DNA from: Candidatus Undinarchaeales archaeon
GTDB lineage: Archaea > SpSt-1190 > JASMDC01
Direction: 5' to 3'
DNA: 64,000 bases
Assembly (NCBI GenBank): GCA_030753015.1
Contig: JASMDC010000002.1
Location: forward strand, 100,567-164,566
Below are positions 55,766-63,597 of the stretch, piece by piece. Both the position numbers and the translations under genes were made by a program. The stretch's first letter is position 1; each line of letters opens with the position of its first letter. Under the pieces are notes generated by a model. The model saw only the letters and a program-made list of their open reading frames with translations, had not been told where the DNA came from and did no database searches.

Positions 55766-58126
55766 GTGATAGAGGGGACTCTCCCGAGCAAACGTCGTGC
55801 ACGAGGGCTCATTCTCGCACTAGTCCTTACCCTCACACTTGTCTCAGGGCGGATCTGGGAGACGAATACCCTTGATGACTTCCTGGTGATGGAGCGGGTC
55901 AATGTTACAAATCCTGGACCCGGGGGCTCCTTGCGCCTTGACTTCGATGCTCCCCTCTGGGATGTCTTCAATTCGAACTGGCCCTCGCTGGACGGATGGG
56001 GACGGAGGCAACATGACGTTAAGGCCGTGATTGACGTCGATCCACCGGGTACCCTGTTCATCTATGATGCGAACGACAAGGTGAACCCGCTGATTGTCAG
56101 GTCGGTGACCGTCCCCGACAAGAGCGACTGGACCCTGGAGACGACTTTCAGGATGGAGGAGCAGGGAGGTCTGAGGATCTGTGTCCATGCAATTGTTCGG
56201 GGTCCTTGCTTCGTGTTCCATGCCAATGGTATTGACAGGTTGGATGACGAGGACCGACGCTACCGTCAGTGGGAGGGCAAGACGGATACAGAGAACTACC
56301 ACGCCTGGCGCATCATGTTCGTCGGTGCCTCGGCCAGCTTCAATGTCTATCGAGACGGCATCAGACTTCTCTCCCACGGTGACGCCCTGCGGGGAACGGT
56401 AAGAGGCAGCCAGGTCAACACGATCAGGATCACGACTACTGGCACCAGTGCGCAACCCACTAAGGTCTATATGAAGAACCTTCAGATCGCCAGTGGAAAG
56501 CAGATGAAGCGGCTCAAGCAGGGAGTGCTCCTATCCCCACCCTTCGATACAGGGATGCCCGACACGATCTACACCACGCTCTCGTGGGATAGCGACTCAC
56601 CCTCACCGTGCACCATCAAGTTACAGACACGGAGCTCTGGTTCCGAGGCAGAACTCGAGGAAGCTACGTGGCTCGGTCCTGATAAGAATAACGACCACTA
56701 CACTGAACCGTCCACCGGGGTGAACAGCCTCCATTACGGGGACCAGTGGATACAATTCCGTACACTCTTCACTTCCGATGGTTTCTGTGAACCGGTGCTC
56801 AAAGGCATCCGGCTCTTCTACAGTAACACTACAGAAGTAGCGGACGATGAGGGTGAACTGGATGCCGCACTCAAGCTAATCTCCTCACAAAACTGCACCG
56901 TGCCCGTCGAGCTGAAGGACCGCTACTACAACGTCCTCCAGATGTACGACACTAACCTCAAGAGCAGCGCCTGGCGGCTGATGTTCCGTGTCACTGATGA
57001 CGATGCCACGCGGTTCAACACGTCCATGACGAAGATCGAGGACATCATGAAGGAGTGCAAAGCTCAGAGCGACCTGAACCTGGCCGACGTGGAGATCGGC
57101 AACATGGAAGAGAAACTCGACCTGAACATGCTCGACGCCATCACCGAGTGGATCGACATCTTCGGTCTCATCGGTATAATCTATCTGGGTCTCCAGTTCG
57201 CCAAGAAGCGTGTGATCGGTCACGAGGAGGTCGATATCATGCGGGGAGTCACACGCGAGGGTAACCACATAAAGATCGGCATCAAGGTACATAACCATTC
57301 CACCTTCTCCATAACCGACGTGGACGTGAACCTCGATGTCCCCGACGCCTTTGAGGTCGAGCACGGCTCGAAGCTCATCTCCCTTGGGGCCATCAAACCG
57401 GATGAGTTCCAATCGGCCATCTTCCTGCTCATTCCCCACCGGTGCGTCAACGCCAAGATAGGTGGCACCGTTGTCTACCACGACAACCGCGGGGAGCGCA
57501 AGATGGTGGAGTTCGATCCCATAAACGTGGGAAGCGTGTGCCCGTTTCTCGTCGGTGTCCCTATGAATACCGTGGCGTTCAAGAAGAAGATCGCGGAGCT
57601 GGAGTCGAACCAGCAGACCATCGAGCTAGCCATCCCTCCCAAGGAGGCGATCAAGCGTGTCGCGGAGCGGTTCTCGGGGATCCACACGGTCAAGCAGCTC
57701 GTGAACAAGGAGAAGCGCTCAGTTGACCTCATCTACTCGGGGATGGGCGCCTACTCCAAGAAGTTCCTGGGCATCTGGGTACGCATGGACCTTGGGCTCG
57801 GCGTGATCTACGTAACCGTGTTCGGTGAGAAGAAGGAGATGATCACCGGGCTCATCAGTGAGCTCGTGGACCACTTCAAGGACGAGAGCTCGGAGGAGGA
57901 CGCTGGCTATTACGCCCGTGCAAAGATTACACGTCCTGCCCATTACCACCGAGGGGACAAGAAGGCCGGTCCAAAGGACGCCTACGCTGGACGCTACCCT
58001 GCGGCCGGACGCTACCCGGCAGCTCCTGGAGCAGAGGACGAGGGGGAGAAGGACGCTGCTGACGAGAGCTCATCCGATAACAAAGAAGAAGAGGACCAGG
58101 ACATCTTTGGTGACGAGGGTCTCTAG
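55766..58126 (+). CDS. LamG-like surface protein with shared membrane/cytoplasmic module
   Basis: A 786-residue protein. An N-terminal signal segment (LILALVLTLTLVSG) is followed by an ectodomain with a concanavalin/LamG-like jelly-roll (SDWTLETTFRMEEQGGLRIC; YHAWRIMFVGASASFNVYRDG). After a helical region comes a membrane helix near residue 465 (IFGLIGIIYLGLQF). The following 220 residues repeat the module of the 17903-19282 protein: IKVHNHSTFSITDVDVNL, VVYHDNRGER. The C-terminal tail has GYYARAKITRPAHYHRG and GRYPAAGRYPAAPG, then acidic residues. GTG 55766 lies 27 bases after TATA GAATATATT. Likely a surface receptor with cytoplasmic signalling or anchoring domain; function unknown. Confidence 0.7.
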   Translation: MIEGTLPSKRRARGLILALVLTLTLVSGRIWETNTLDDFLVMERVNVTNPGPGGSLRLDFDAPLWDVFNSNWPSLDGWGRRQHDVKAVIDVDPPGTLFIYDANDKVNPLIVRSVTVPDKSDWTLETTFRMEEQGGLRICVHAIVRGPCFVFHANGIDRLDDEDRRYRQWEGKTDTENYHAWRIMFVGASASFNVYRDGIRLLSHGDALRGTVRGSQVNTIRITTTGTSAQPTKVYMKNLQIASGKQMKRLKQGVLLSPPFDTGMPDTIYTTLSWDSDSPSPCTIKLQTRSSGSEAELEEATWLGPDKNNDHYTEPSTGVNSLHYGDQWIQFRTLFTSDGFCEPVLKGIRLFYSNTTEVADDEGELDAALKLISSQNCTVPVELKDRYYNVLQMYDTNLKSSAWRLMFRVTDDDATRFNTSMTKIEDIMKECKAQSDLNLADVEIGNMEEKLDLNMLDAITEWIDIFGLIGIIYLGLQFAKKRVIGHEEVDIMRGVTREGNHIKIGIKVHNHSTFSITDVDVNLDVPDAFEVEHGSKLISLGAIKPDEFQSAIFLLIPHRCVNAKIGGTVVYHDNRGERKMVEFDPINVGSVCPFLVGVPMNTVAFKKKIAELESNQQTIELAIPPKEAIKRVAERFSGIHTVKQLVNKEKRSVDLIYSGMGAYSKKFLGIWVRMDLGLGVIYVTVFGEKKEMITGLISELVDHFKDESSEEDAGYYARAKITRPAHYHRGDKKAGPKDAYAGRYPAAGRYPAAPGAEDEGEKDAADESSSDNKEEEDQDIFGDEGL

Positions 58127-58135
58127 GCAGTTGCC

Positions 58136-59020
58136 CTATGGCTCGATGACCGGGACAAACTCTTCCGTACCCACGTCCTTTGCATAGGTCTTCCATACAC
58201 CGCAGCACGAGCTTCGGAGGGAACATCGTTCGCACTGGGGGGGGTAGGTGATGCGCCGCTCGATGACGGTGATCCCCGCCGAGAGATGGCGGTAGGCCGG
58301 AGCAATAACACAGGAGGGGATGTGGTACAGGGCCAGTGGAACCCCCCGTTCGACGGCAGCATCAGCGGCGCGCTCCACGTAGGGTGCGACGTCACGGTAC
58401 GGGACGATGAGCTGCTTCCGGTGGCGTAGGGCGTTGCCGATTATGTCCATGTACATTACGACCAGCTGCCCGATGCCCGGTGCCTCCCTGTACAGAAGGT
58501 CCGGGACGTCGACCACGCTCTTGTAGGTAAGCTCATGGAGCACATAGCGCACGTTAGTATGCACCCCTGCCGACACGAGGTTCCGGATGCCTTCCAGCGA
58601 CTGGATGAAGGAGCCCGGTGTACGGGTCACGACATCGTGCACCTCAGGGGAGGGGCCGCAAAGTGATACTTCGACCTCGTCGACACCAGCTGCCACCATC
58701 CGCTCCGTGTAGTCACGATAGGAGAACCTCCGACCATTCGTGAGGAGCCTGAACGGAGTGTCCGGGAACCGATTGTGCACATATCGTACGAGCTCCTCGA
58801 GGTCAGGGCGCAAGGTGGGCTCCCCGCCGGTGAAGATGATGATGTCCGGCTCATCGAGCCCATTGAGGTGGGTGATGATCTGTTCGGTGGTGGGATCCAC
58901 GTCCTTGGGAGGTGGCATGATGGAAGTGCACATGATGCATGAATTATTGCATGCGTTACCGAGACCTATGTCTACGATGCTCCTCCCTCCATCGCTGATA
59001 ATACCGCTCCATCCGTTCAC
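58136..59020 (-). CDS. Radical SAM protein, third gene of the hxs-linked operon
   Basis: A 294-residue radical SAM enzyme. The iron-sulfur motif is CNNSCIMC (Cys24, 28, 31 from GTG 59020), followed by FTGGEPTLRPDLEELVRY, the glycine motif that binds S-adenosylmethionine. Near the C-terminus it has CERCSLRSSCCGVWKTYAKD and EEFVPVI, an auxiliary Cys pattern also present in the next two upstream genes. The frame is open to 59080, overlapping the preceding gene; GTG 59020 gives a sensible N-terminus but still overlaps by 65 bases, suggesting tight coupling. It is one of four related radical SAM proteins around the hxs core; it differs most from the others. Probably modifies a peptide. Confidence 0.8.
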   Translation of the reverse strand: MNGWSGIISDGGRSIVDIGLGNACNNSCIMCTSIMPPPKDVDPTTEQIITHLNGLDEPDIIIFTGGEPTLRPDLEELVRYVHNRFPDTPFRLLTNGRRFSYRDYTERMVAAGVDEVEVSLCGPSPEVHDVVTRTPGSFIQSLEGIRNLVSAGVHTNVRYVLHELTYKSVVDVPDLLYREAPGIGQLVVMYMDIIGNALRHRKQLIVPYRDVAPYVERAADAAVERGVPLALYHIPSCVIAPAYRHLSAGITVIERRITYPPQCERCSLRSSCCGVWKTYAKDVGTEEFVPVIEP

Positions 59021-59924
59021 GCACCCGATCCGGCGGTGTGAATACCGGGAACAGTTCGTTCGTACCGTTGAGCTGTGCATACTCTACCCACATCCCTACA
59101 CAGAGTGGGTCTAGAAGGCAGCGTTCACACACGGCCGCCTTGCGTTTCAAGCGTGAATGTACGAATCCGTGGATATCGCGCCGTCGCTTACCTCCTGCAT
59201 AGGAGACAGGAGCGTCAAGGGCGCGCTGCGTCTCAGCGTTGTGATGCTCGTATCCCTGGAGATAGCACAAGGGCACCCCTTCCACCTCGTAGTACGCGTG
59301 CCTGTTCCGAAGGCGGTCCAGCGCATCGTAGAGGAACAGTTCGAGCTCTACCAGGCGAGGAACGAGTTCGGGGTGCTGGGCGCATGCACCATTAGGCCGC
59401 ACCATTCCCAGGAGGATGCGGTTCACTCTTGGGAATCGCTTGCCGATGAAGTCTACGAAGTCCGGGAGGGACCGGTATGTGCGTGCCGTGATGACGTGGT
59501 CGATGTTCGTCTCGATGCCGGCCGCCAGGAGCGTGTCGATACCGGTCAGCACCTTCGCAAGGTCGTCCTTTCCGGTGAGCTCGCGGTAGACCGCAGGATC
59601 GTGCGATGGGACGGACACTAATGCGATATCGAGCCCTGCCTCGTGCAGGCGGTCGACCGAGGATGCCTCTGACAAGTGAGCTCCGTGCGTCTGGAGGTCC
59701 ACGGGGAAGAGCCCGCGCTCCTTCGCCCGACGGACGATCTCCAGGAGGTCAGGGTGCAGGGTCGGCTCTCCACCGGTGATGGTCAGCCCCTCGCCCTTGG
59801 GCACTGCATCGACACGGGCCAGCGCCTCCTCTCGGGAGAGCTCTGGGTCGGGATCGTCCGCCACGGTGCAGTAGCGGCAGGCATGATCACAGGCATGGCC
59901 AAGGCGCAGGAGGTGGGTCGCCAT
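58956..59924 (-). CDS. Radical SAM protein, second gene of the hxs-linked operon
   Basis: A 322-residue radical SAM enzyme. The cluster motif CDHACRYC is at Cys12, 16 and 19, right after MATHLLRLGHA, so there is no N-terminal extension. The SAM-binding motif is LTITGGEPTLHPDLLEI. The C-terminus has CERCLLDPLCVGMWVEYAQL and NELFPVFT, the same auxiliary-cluster pattern as its neighbours. It starts nine bases after the stop of the first gene of the operon with GAGAGG upstream. Overlap with the third gene is at least 65 bases. Member of the same family as the 59934 and 63598 genes; assumed to act on the HxsA peptide or on a related substrate. Confidence 0.83.
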   Translation of the reverse strand: MATHLLRLGHACDHACRYCTVADDPDPELSREEALARVDAVPKGEGLTITGGEPTLHPDLLEIVRRAKERGLFPVDLQTHGAHLSEASSVDRLHEAGLDIALVSVPSHDPAVYRELTGKDDLAKVLTGIDTLLAAGIETNIDHVITARTYRSLPDFVDFIGKRFPRVNRILLGMVRPNGACAQHPELVPRLVELELFLYDALDRLRNRHAYYEVEGVPLCYLQGYEHHNAETQRALDAPVSYAGGKRRRDIHGFVHSRLKRKAAVCERCLLDPLCVGMWVEYAQLNGTNELFPVFTPPDRVRERMERYYQRWREEHRRHRSR

Positions 59925-59933
59925 GGTGGCCTC

Positions 59934-60866
59934 TCACTGGAGCAGCTCGAGCCGATCGGTGATGGGCTGGCCTGGCACGGGCACGAACTCTTCCCACCCG
60001 AATTTCTCGGGATACTCCTTCCATGGACCCTCGCAGATGGGATTGTAGCGGCATCGCGGGCAGTCCGGGCCCTTGAGCTTGGCGACGTTCCGACGGACTT
60101 CACTAAAGTTCTCGAGGACGCGATCGGCCTCACGGACCTCGGTCTCGGGGATGAAGAGTTCAGAGCAGAACTGCTCCCTGCCCACCATGAAGCAGAAGGG
60201 GTAGGCCTCCACCATCACTGACGTACCGGACTCGGCCCCCAGGTCGACCCCCTTGTGGACATAGGGCTGGATCACAGACTTCCGGGGGACGATCTCGTCG
60301 AAGTTCTTGTAGGCGTTCCCCTCCGCGTGGACGAAGGCGAACTGGTATTGCATGACTCCTATATCGATGAGTATCTGGGCGATCTGGGGCAGCTGCTCGT
60401 AGTTCTGACGCGTGATGACCGTATTTGTGAGCACGAGGAGGTCCATGTCGACTAGGTTACGGATGGCGCCCAACGTCTGCTTGTATGCGCCGGGGGCGCG
60501 AACGAGGTCGTCGTGCACCTCGGGTGTCGATCCGTGGATCGACGGAGAGAACTCATTGATACCCGCGTCAAGGAGCTTGTCGATGAAGTCCTTGTAGAAC
60601 AGCATCCTGCAGTTCGATTGGAGCTGGAGCCTGGTGAATCCTTGGTCCCGTGCGAACCTGATGAGCTCCAGAAGGTCCTTGCGGAGGGTGACCTCGCCGC
60701 CTGTGAAGACGATCTCCTTGGCACCCGAGCGAGCGCCGCTGACGATGTTCTCCTTGAGCTGTACTGTGCTCAGGTTCCCGAGTCTCCGCTTGTCAGCAAC
60801 CACACAGAACCGGCAGTTGTTGTTGCAGGCGAAACCAACCTTCAAATCAAGTCTCTTGATTCCCAT
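59934..60866 (-). CDS. Radical SAM protein, first gene of the hxs-linked operon (HxsC-like candidate)
   Basis: A 310-residue radical SAM enzyme. It opens MGIKRLDLKVGFACNNNCRFC with cluster Cys14, 18 and 21, then has IVFTGGEVTLRKDLLELIRF (the usual Pro after Gly-Glu is Val). C-terminal CPRCRYNPICEGPWKEYPEK and WEEFVPVPG form the auxiliary-cluster pattern. It is close in sequence to the partial 63598 gene (MVHRLDLKLGYRCNNNCRFC). The frame is open to 61079 but ATG 60866 starts at the conserved edge strand and is chosen. The promoter CTTTAATAGT (60931-60940) is shared with hxsD on the other strand. HxsC assignment is by context and length, not by search. Confidence 0.8.
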   Translation of the reverse strand: MGIKRLDLKVGFACNNNCRFCVVADKRRLGNLSTVQLKENIVSGARSGAKEIVFTGGEVTLRKDLLELIRFARDQGFTRLQLQSNCRMLFYKDFIDKLLDAGINEFSPSIHGSTPEVHDDLVRAPGAYKQTLGAIRNLVDMDLLVLTNTVITRQNYEQLPQIAQILIDIGVMQYQFAFVHAEGNAYKNFDEIVPRKSVIQPYVHKGVDLGAESGTSVMVEAYPFCFMVGREQFCSELFIPETEVREADRVLENFSEVRRNVAKLKGPDCPRCRYNPICEGPWKEYPEKFGWEEFVPVPGQPITDRLELLQ

Positions 60867-60930
60867 GGCCAAGACATCCGAACGAGAGGCCAGCACAGTC
60901 CGAGCAGGCACTTGGGAAAGCCGAACGTAA

Positions 60931-60940
60931 ACTATTAAAG
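60931..60940. promoter_or_regulatory. Shared divergent promoter of the two hxs operons
   Basis: ACTATTAAAG at 60931-60940 is a TATA element on both strands (CTTTAATAGT leftward). Rightward it leads to hxsD1 ATG 60976 with a short leader; leftward it leads to the radical SAM operon ATG 60866 with a leader of about 40 bases. One element therefore could co-ordinate all the cluster genes except hxsA, which has its own promoter. Confidence 0.55.
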
Positions 60941-60975
60941 CTTTGCAAGGCCTTCCAGCCTCCGGGGTGCGTTCC

Positions 60976-61461
60976 ATGGCTAAGCGTGCGACTAAGAAGA
61001 AACCAGAACCTAAGGAGGATTCGAACGAGGGTTTCAGCGTGATTAACAATCTCGAGATCCACAAGAAGGAGGGGTACATCCTCGTCTCCGTGAATCCTCG
61101 TATCTATCCGCTCCAGATTATCTACTCGGCAGCCTATGTCCTCATGGACAGGGCGTACATAATCCTCGGCGGCGATCCGCAGGAAGAGGTCCTCGTGGAG
61201 ATCCGGCCGAAGAGCAAGCGGGAGAGCCTCGAGAAGCTCGGCAGGGAGTTCAACAACGAGCTCATCAACTACGCCGTGTACACGATCCAGACCGCGCGGA
61301 ACCAGGACGTGCGGGACGCCATCGTGCGCCGCGCATTCCTGACCAGCGAGAGTGTCGATGCCGGTACCGATCCGTGCGGGGACCCTCCCTCGGAGGGAGC
61401 CTCCTCGTACAGGGACGATCCTGAAGGGATCGCAAAGCCCTGGAGTGGAACGGAGGAGTAG
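60976..61461 (+). CDS. hxsD: HxsD-like protein 1 (His-Xaa-Ser system)
   Basis: A 161-residue protein with a basic Lys/Pro start (MAKRATKKKPEPKED), then a core of about 100 residues: RIYPLQIIYSAAYVLMDRAY, EVLVEIRPKS, LGREFNNELINYAVYTIQ and RDAIVRRAFL. This is the layout of HxsD (a small RiPP-system protein with Tyr-Pro near the start, an Ala-Tyr helix, and a terminal Arg-x-x-Ile-x-x-x-Ala-Phe). HxsD has no known enzymatic role; a peptide-recognition or scaffold role is inferred from constant presence with the radical SAM maturases. ATG 60976 follows the shared TATA. A 35-residue acidic tail follows the core. Next gene begins after three bases. Confidence 0.78.
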   Translation: MAKRATKKKPEPKEDSNEGFSVINNLEIHKKEGYILVSVNPRIYPLQIIYSAAYVLMDRAYIILGGDPQEEVLVEIRPKSKRESLEKLGREFNNELINYAVYTIQTARNQDVRDAIVRRAFLTSESVDAGTDPCGDPPSEGASSYRDDPEGIAKPWSGTEE

Positions 61462-61464
61462 CGG

Positions 61465-61707
61465 ATGAAGATCGTCACCGTCGATAAGGATCTCAGGACC
61501 GTTGTGCTCGACCTTGATACCCGCTTCTATCCGATGGACGCGGTAATGCAGGCCTCCCAGGCCTATCTTGAGACCTGCTGGGTGTACGTTGACGGGGATG
61601 CCGAGGGCCTGGTGCGAGTGACCCTCACCCCACGAAGCAAGAAGATCAGGATTAACCAGCTCGGTTATGAGTTCCTGAACTACGTGCTCAGCGTCATGAA
61701 GGCGTAG
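61465..61707 (+). CDS. HxsD-like protein 2 (short paralogue)
   Basis: An 80-residue protein lying three bases after hxsD1. Its core repeats that of hxsD1 in shorter form: TRFYPMDAVMQASQAYLETCW matches RIYPLQIIYSAAYVLMDRAY, VRVTLTPRSKKI matches VLVEIRPKSKRE, and LGYEFLNYVLSVM matches LGREFNNELINYA. The last part, with the Ala-Phe ending, is absent. Two adjacent HxsD-like genes suggest a heterodimer or two functions. The next gene, hxsB, starts four bases after its stop, so all three are one transcript. Confidence 0.72.
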   Translation: MKIVTVDKDLRTVVLDLDTRFYPMDAVMQASQAYLETCWVYVDGDAEGLVRVTLTPRSKKIRINQLGYEFLNYVLSVMKA

Positions 61708-61711
61708 ATGC

Positions 61712-63139
61712 ATGGTAGAGACCTTCTTCGAGGGCCTCGGCGAGGGACCGCACCTCATCAACCGCTATCAGACGAAGCGGTTGGCGAAGGACAAGTACCT
61801 GATCACCGCTGATCATGGTTCGTGGGCGGTGCTCACCAAGCATGAGTACGACCTCCTTCGTCTGGGTCGCATCACCGAGGACCCGAACCTGATGCTCACC
61901 CTCCGTGGAATCGGCGTGATGGTGCATGAGAACGATATCGACAAGCTGGCAAAGCAGTACCGCAGTCGTTTCGCCCACCTCGACCGCGGCGTTGTGCTCC
62001 ACATAGTGGTCCCCACCCTGCGGTGCAACTTCAGCTGCGTATACTGCCATGCGAAGTCCCGGCCAATGGATACTACGGGCGTAGACATGGACGAGGAGAT
62101 GGCCCGCGCTACCGTGGACTTCATCATGCAGTCGCCTGGCCGGGACCTGACGCTCGAGTTCCAGGGAGGAGAGCCCCTAGCCGCCTTCGACATGGTCCAC
62201 TACATCACCGAATACACCAAGGACCAGGCCCGGCTCAAGAAGAAGCGGATGTCGTTCCTCATGGTCACCAATCTTTCCATGATGACGGATGACAAGCTTG
62301 ACTATCTAGCCGCCAACAGGTTCGGTCTCTGCACATCACTGGACGGGCCCGAGGAGGTCCACAACGCGAACCGAAAGTACTTCGGTGGCGCCGGCTCCTA
62401 TGAGAAGGTCACCTACTGGATCAACCGCATCCGCAACATCAAGCATGTGGGCCTCTCCGCCCTCCCGACCATCTCGAAGCACTCCCTTTCATACGGAAAG
62501 GAGATCGTCGACGAGTACGTGAAATGGGGTTTCCCCAACATCCGGCTCCGCCAGCTCAACGACGCAGGCTTCGCCGCCGAGCGATGGAAGGAAGTGGGCT
62601 ACTCGGCCGAGGAGTTCATGCGCTTCTACAAGGACACGCTCGACTACATAATCGAGCTCGATCGGTCAGGTGTTCGCATGCATGAGAACATGGCTACGAT
62701 CGTACTGCGCAAGATCCTGTGCCTGAACTCCTCCACGTACACGTGCTTCGGTTCGCCCTGCGGCGCAGCGCTCAACCAGGTGGCCTACACCCAGAAAGGC
62801 GATATCTTTGCCTGTGATGAGTCGCGGTCCTTCGATATATTCCGCATCGGTCATGTACAGAAGAATACCTACAAGGAGGTGTTCACTTCACCTCAGGTCC
62901 AACACCTCGTGGGGCTGACGTCCCATGTCTGCACCATGTGCGATACCTGCGTCTGGCTCCCCTACTGCGGCTCGTGTGCCGTGTGCACCTACGGATCGCA
63001 GGGGAACCTGGTGTCCAAGCTTCCCTTGGATAAGGAATGCGCGATCCGGGGCGGGCTCGTTGAGCACCTCTTCCGCAAGATCATCGAAAAACCCAAAGAC
63101 CGTAAGATCCTTCTCGATTGGGCACGGACGCTCGACTGA
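61712..63139 (+). CDS. hxsB: HxsB-like radical SAM/SPASM peptide maturase
   Basis: A 475-residue radical SAM enzyme. A 90-residue N-terminal domain (peptide-binding RRE-like position, with FSEL-type helices) precedes HIVVPTLRCNFSCVYCHAKS, where Cys105, 109 and 112 bind the SAM cluster. The SAM motif is LEFQGGEPLAAF; CTSLDGPEEVHNANR is the catalytic-barrel segment typical of peptide maturases. The SPASM region has CGAALNQVAYTQKGDIFACDE and CTMCDTCVWLPYCGSCAVC, giving many ligands for auxiliary clusters. This order and length match the HxsB maturases that modify His-Xaa-Ser peptides. Adjacent to hxsD and hxsA. Product of the reaction is unknown. Confidence 0.88.
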   Translation: MVETFFEGLGEGPHLINRYQTKRLAKDKYLITADHGSWAVLTKHEYDLLRLGRITEDPNLMLTLRGIGVMVHENDIDKLAKQYRSRFAHLDRGVVLHIVVPTLRCNFSCVYCHAKSRPMDTTGVDMDEEMARATVDFIMQSPGRDLTLEFQGGEPLAAFDMVHYITEYTKDQARLKKKRMSFLMVTNLSMMTDDKLDYLAANRFGLCTSLDGPEEVHNANRKYFGGAGSYEKVTYWINRIRNIKHVGLSALPTISKHSLSYGKEIVDEYVKWGFPNIRLRQLNDAGFAAERWKEVGYSAEEFMRFYKDTLDYIIELDRSGVRMHENMATIVLRKILCLNSSTYTCFGSPCGAALNQVAYTQKGDIFACDESRSFDIFRIGHVQKNTYKEVFTSPQVQHLVGLTSHVCTMCDTCVWLPYCGSCAVCTYGSQGNLVSKLPLDKECAIRGGLVEHLFRKIIEKPKDRKILLDWARTLD

Positions 63140-63153
63140 ATGGATGACAGTAG

Positions 63154-63182
63154 CCTTATAAGCCGACGATAGATTTATAAGG
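63154..63182 (+). promoter_or_regulatory. Twin TATA-like inverted repeat upstream of hxsA
   Basis: CCTTATAA at 63154-63161 and TTATAAGG at 63175-63182 are an inverted repeat, each half itself holding the palindrome TTATAA, with 21 bases (two DNA turns) between the half-site starts. The second copy is placed to start transcription near 63205. GGAGTGATC at 63221-63229 is a strong ribosome site before ATG 63234. The precursor gene can therefore be expressed apart from, and more strongly than, the maturase genes. Confidence 0.55.
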
Positions 63183-63233
63183 TAGCTAATCTATAGTATC
63201 TTAGAGAGAGAGTACTAGCCGGAGTGATCACCG

Positions 63234-63572
63234 ATGACAAAGACACTACCAAAGATTCAGAAAACCATCAAGTCCTTCCTCGTCGAGGAGGAGGGCAGGA
63301 TCACGAAGAGAAACCTGTTTTCCATGGGGGCAATCCTCTCTGGCTACGCATTCTCCAGCCTGATTGCAAAGCCAGCGACGAGTTGGCATACCAGCCATGG
63401 GAGCCATGGTTCTCACGCGTCGCATACCAACAATCCGTACGATCACTCACAGAGCGCAGCGGGTATCCACTACTCCGGGTCGACGATTAAGGCAGTGCAC
63501 TCCCACTACGATCCCGCCCACGCCAATCATAACAGCCACACCTCGCACTCGTCCCACTGCAACAGCCATTAA
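63234..63572 (+). CDS. hxsA: HxsA-type His-rich precursor peptide
   Basis: A 112-residue precursor. Residues 1-50 are a leader: FLVEEEGRITKRNLF (a conserved-looking segment of His-Xaa-Ser precursors) and a hydrophobic helix (MGAILSGYAFSSLIA). Residues 52-112 hold 15 His, many in a three-residue period: HTSHGSHGSHASH at 52-64 and HNSHTSHSSHCNSH near the end, with one Cys at 109. Such His-x-Ser arrays are substrates for the HxsB/HxsC radical SAM enzymes, giving an unknown modification and perhaps a metal-binding product. It has its own promoter and a strong ribosome site. A further radical SAM gene follows after 25 bases. Confidence 0.85.
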   Translation: MTKTLPKIQKTIKSFLVEEEGRITKRNLFSMGAILSGYAFSSLIAKPATSWHTSHGSHGSHASHTNNPYDHSQSAAGIHYSGSTIKAVHSHYDPAHANHNSHTSHSSHCNSH

Positions 63573-63597
63573 GCCGGACGGGGATTCGTAGCGACAC

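Noticed and set aside
58956..59080. Non-standard start codon for the third radical SAM gene, behind GGAGGGAGGAG near 58984-58994
   Set aside because: The purine-rich stretch is followed only by ATC and GTA in frame, but an ordinary GTG at 59020 gives a sensible N-terminus, so an unusual start need not be invoked.
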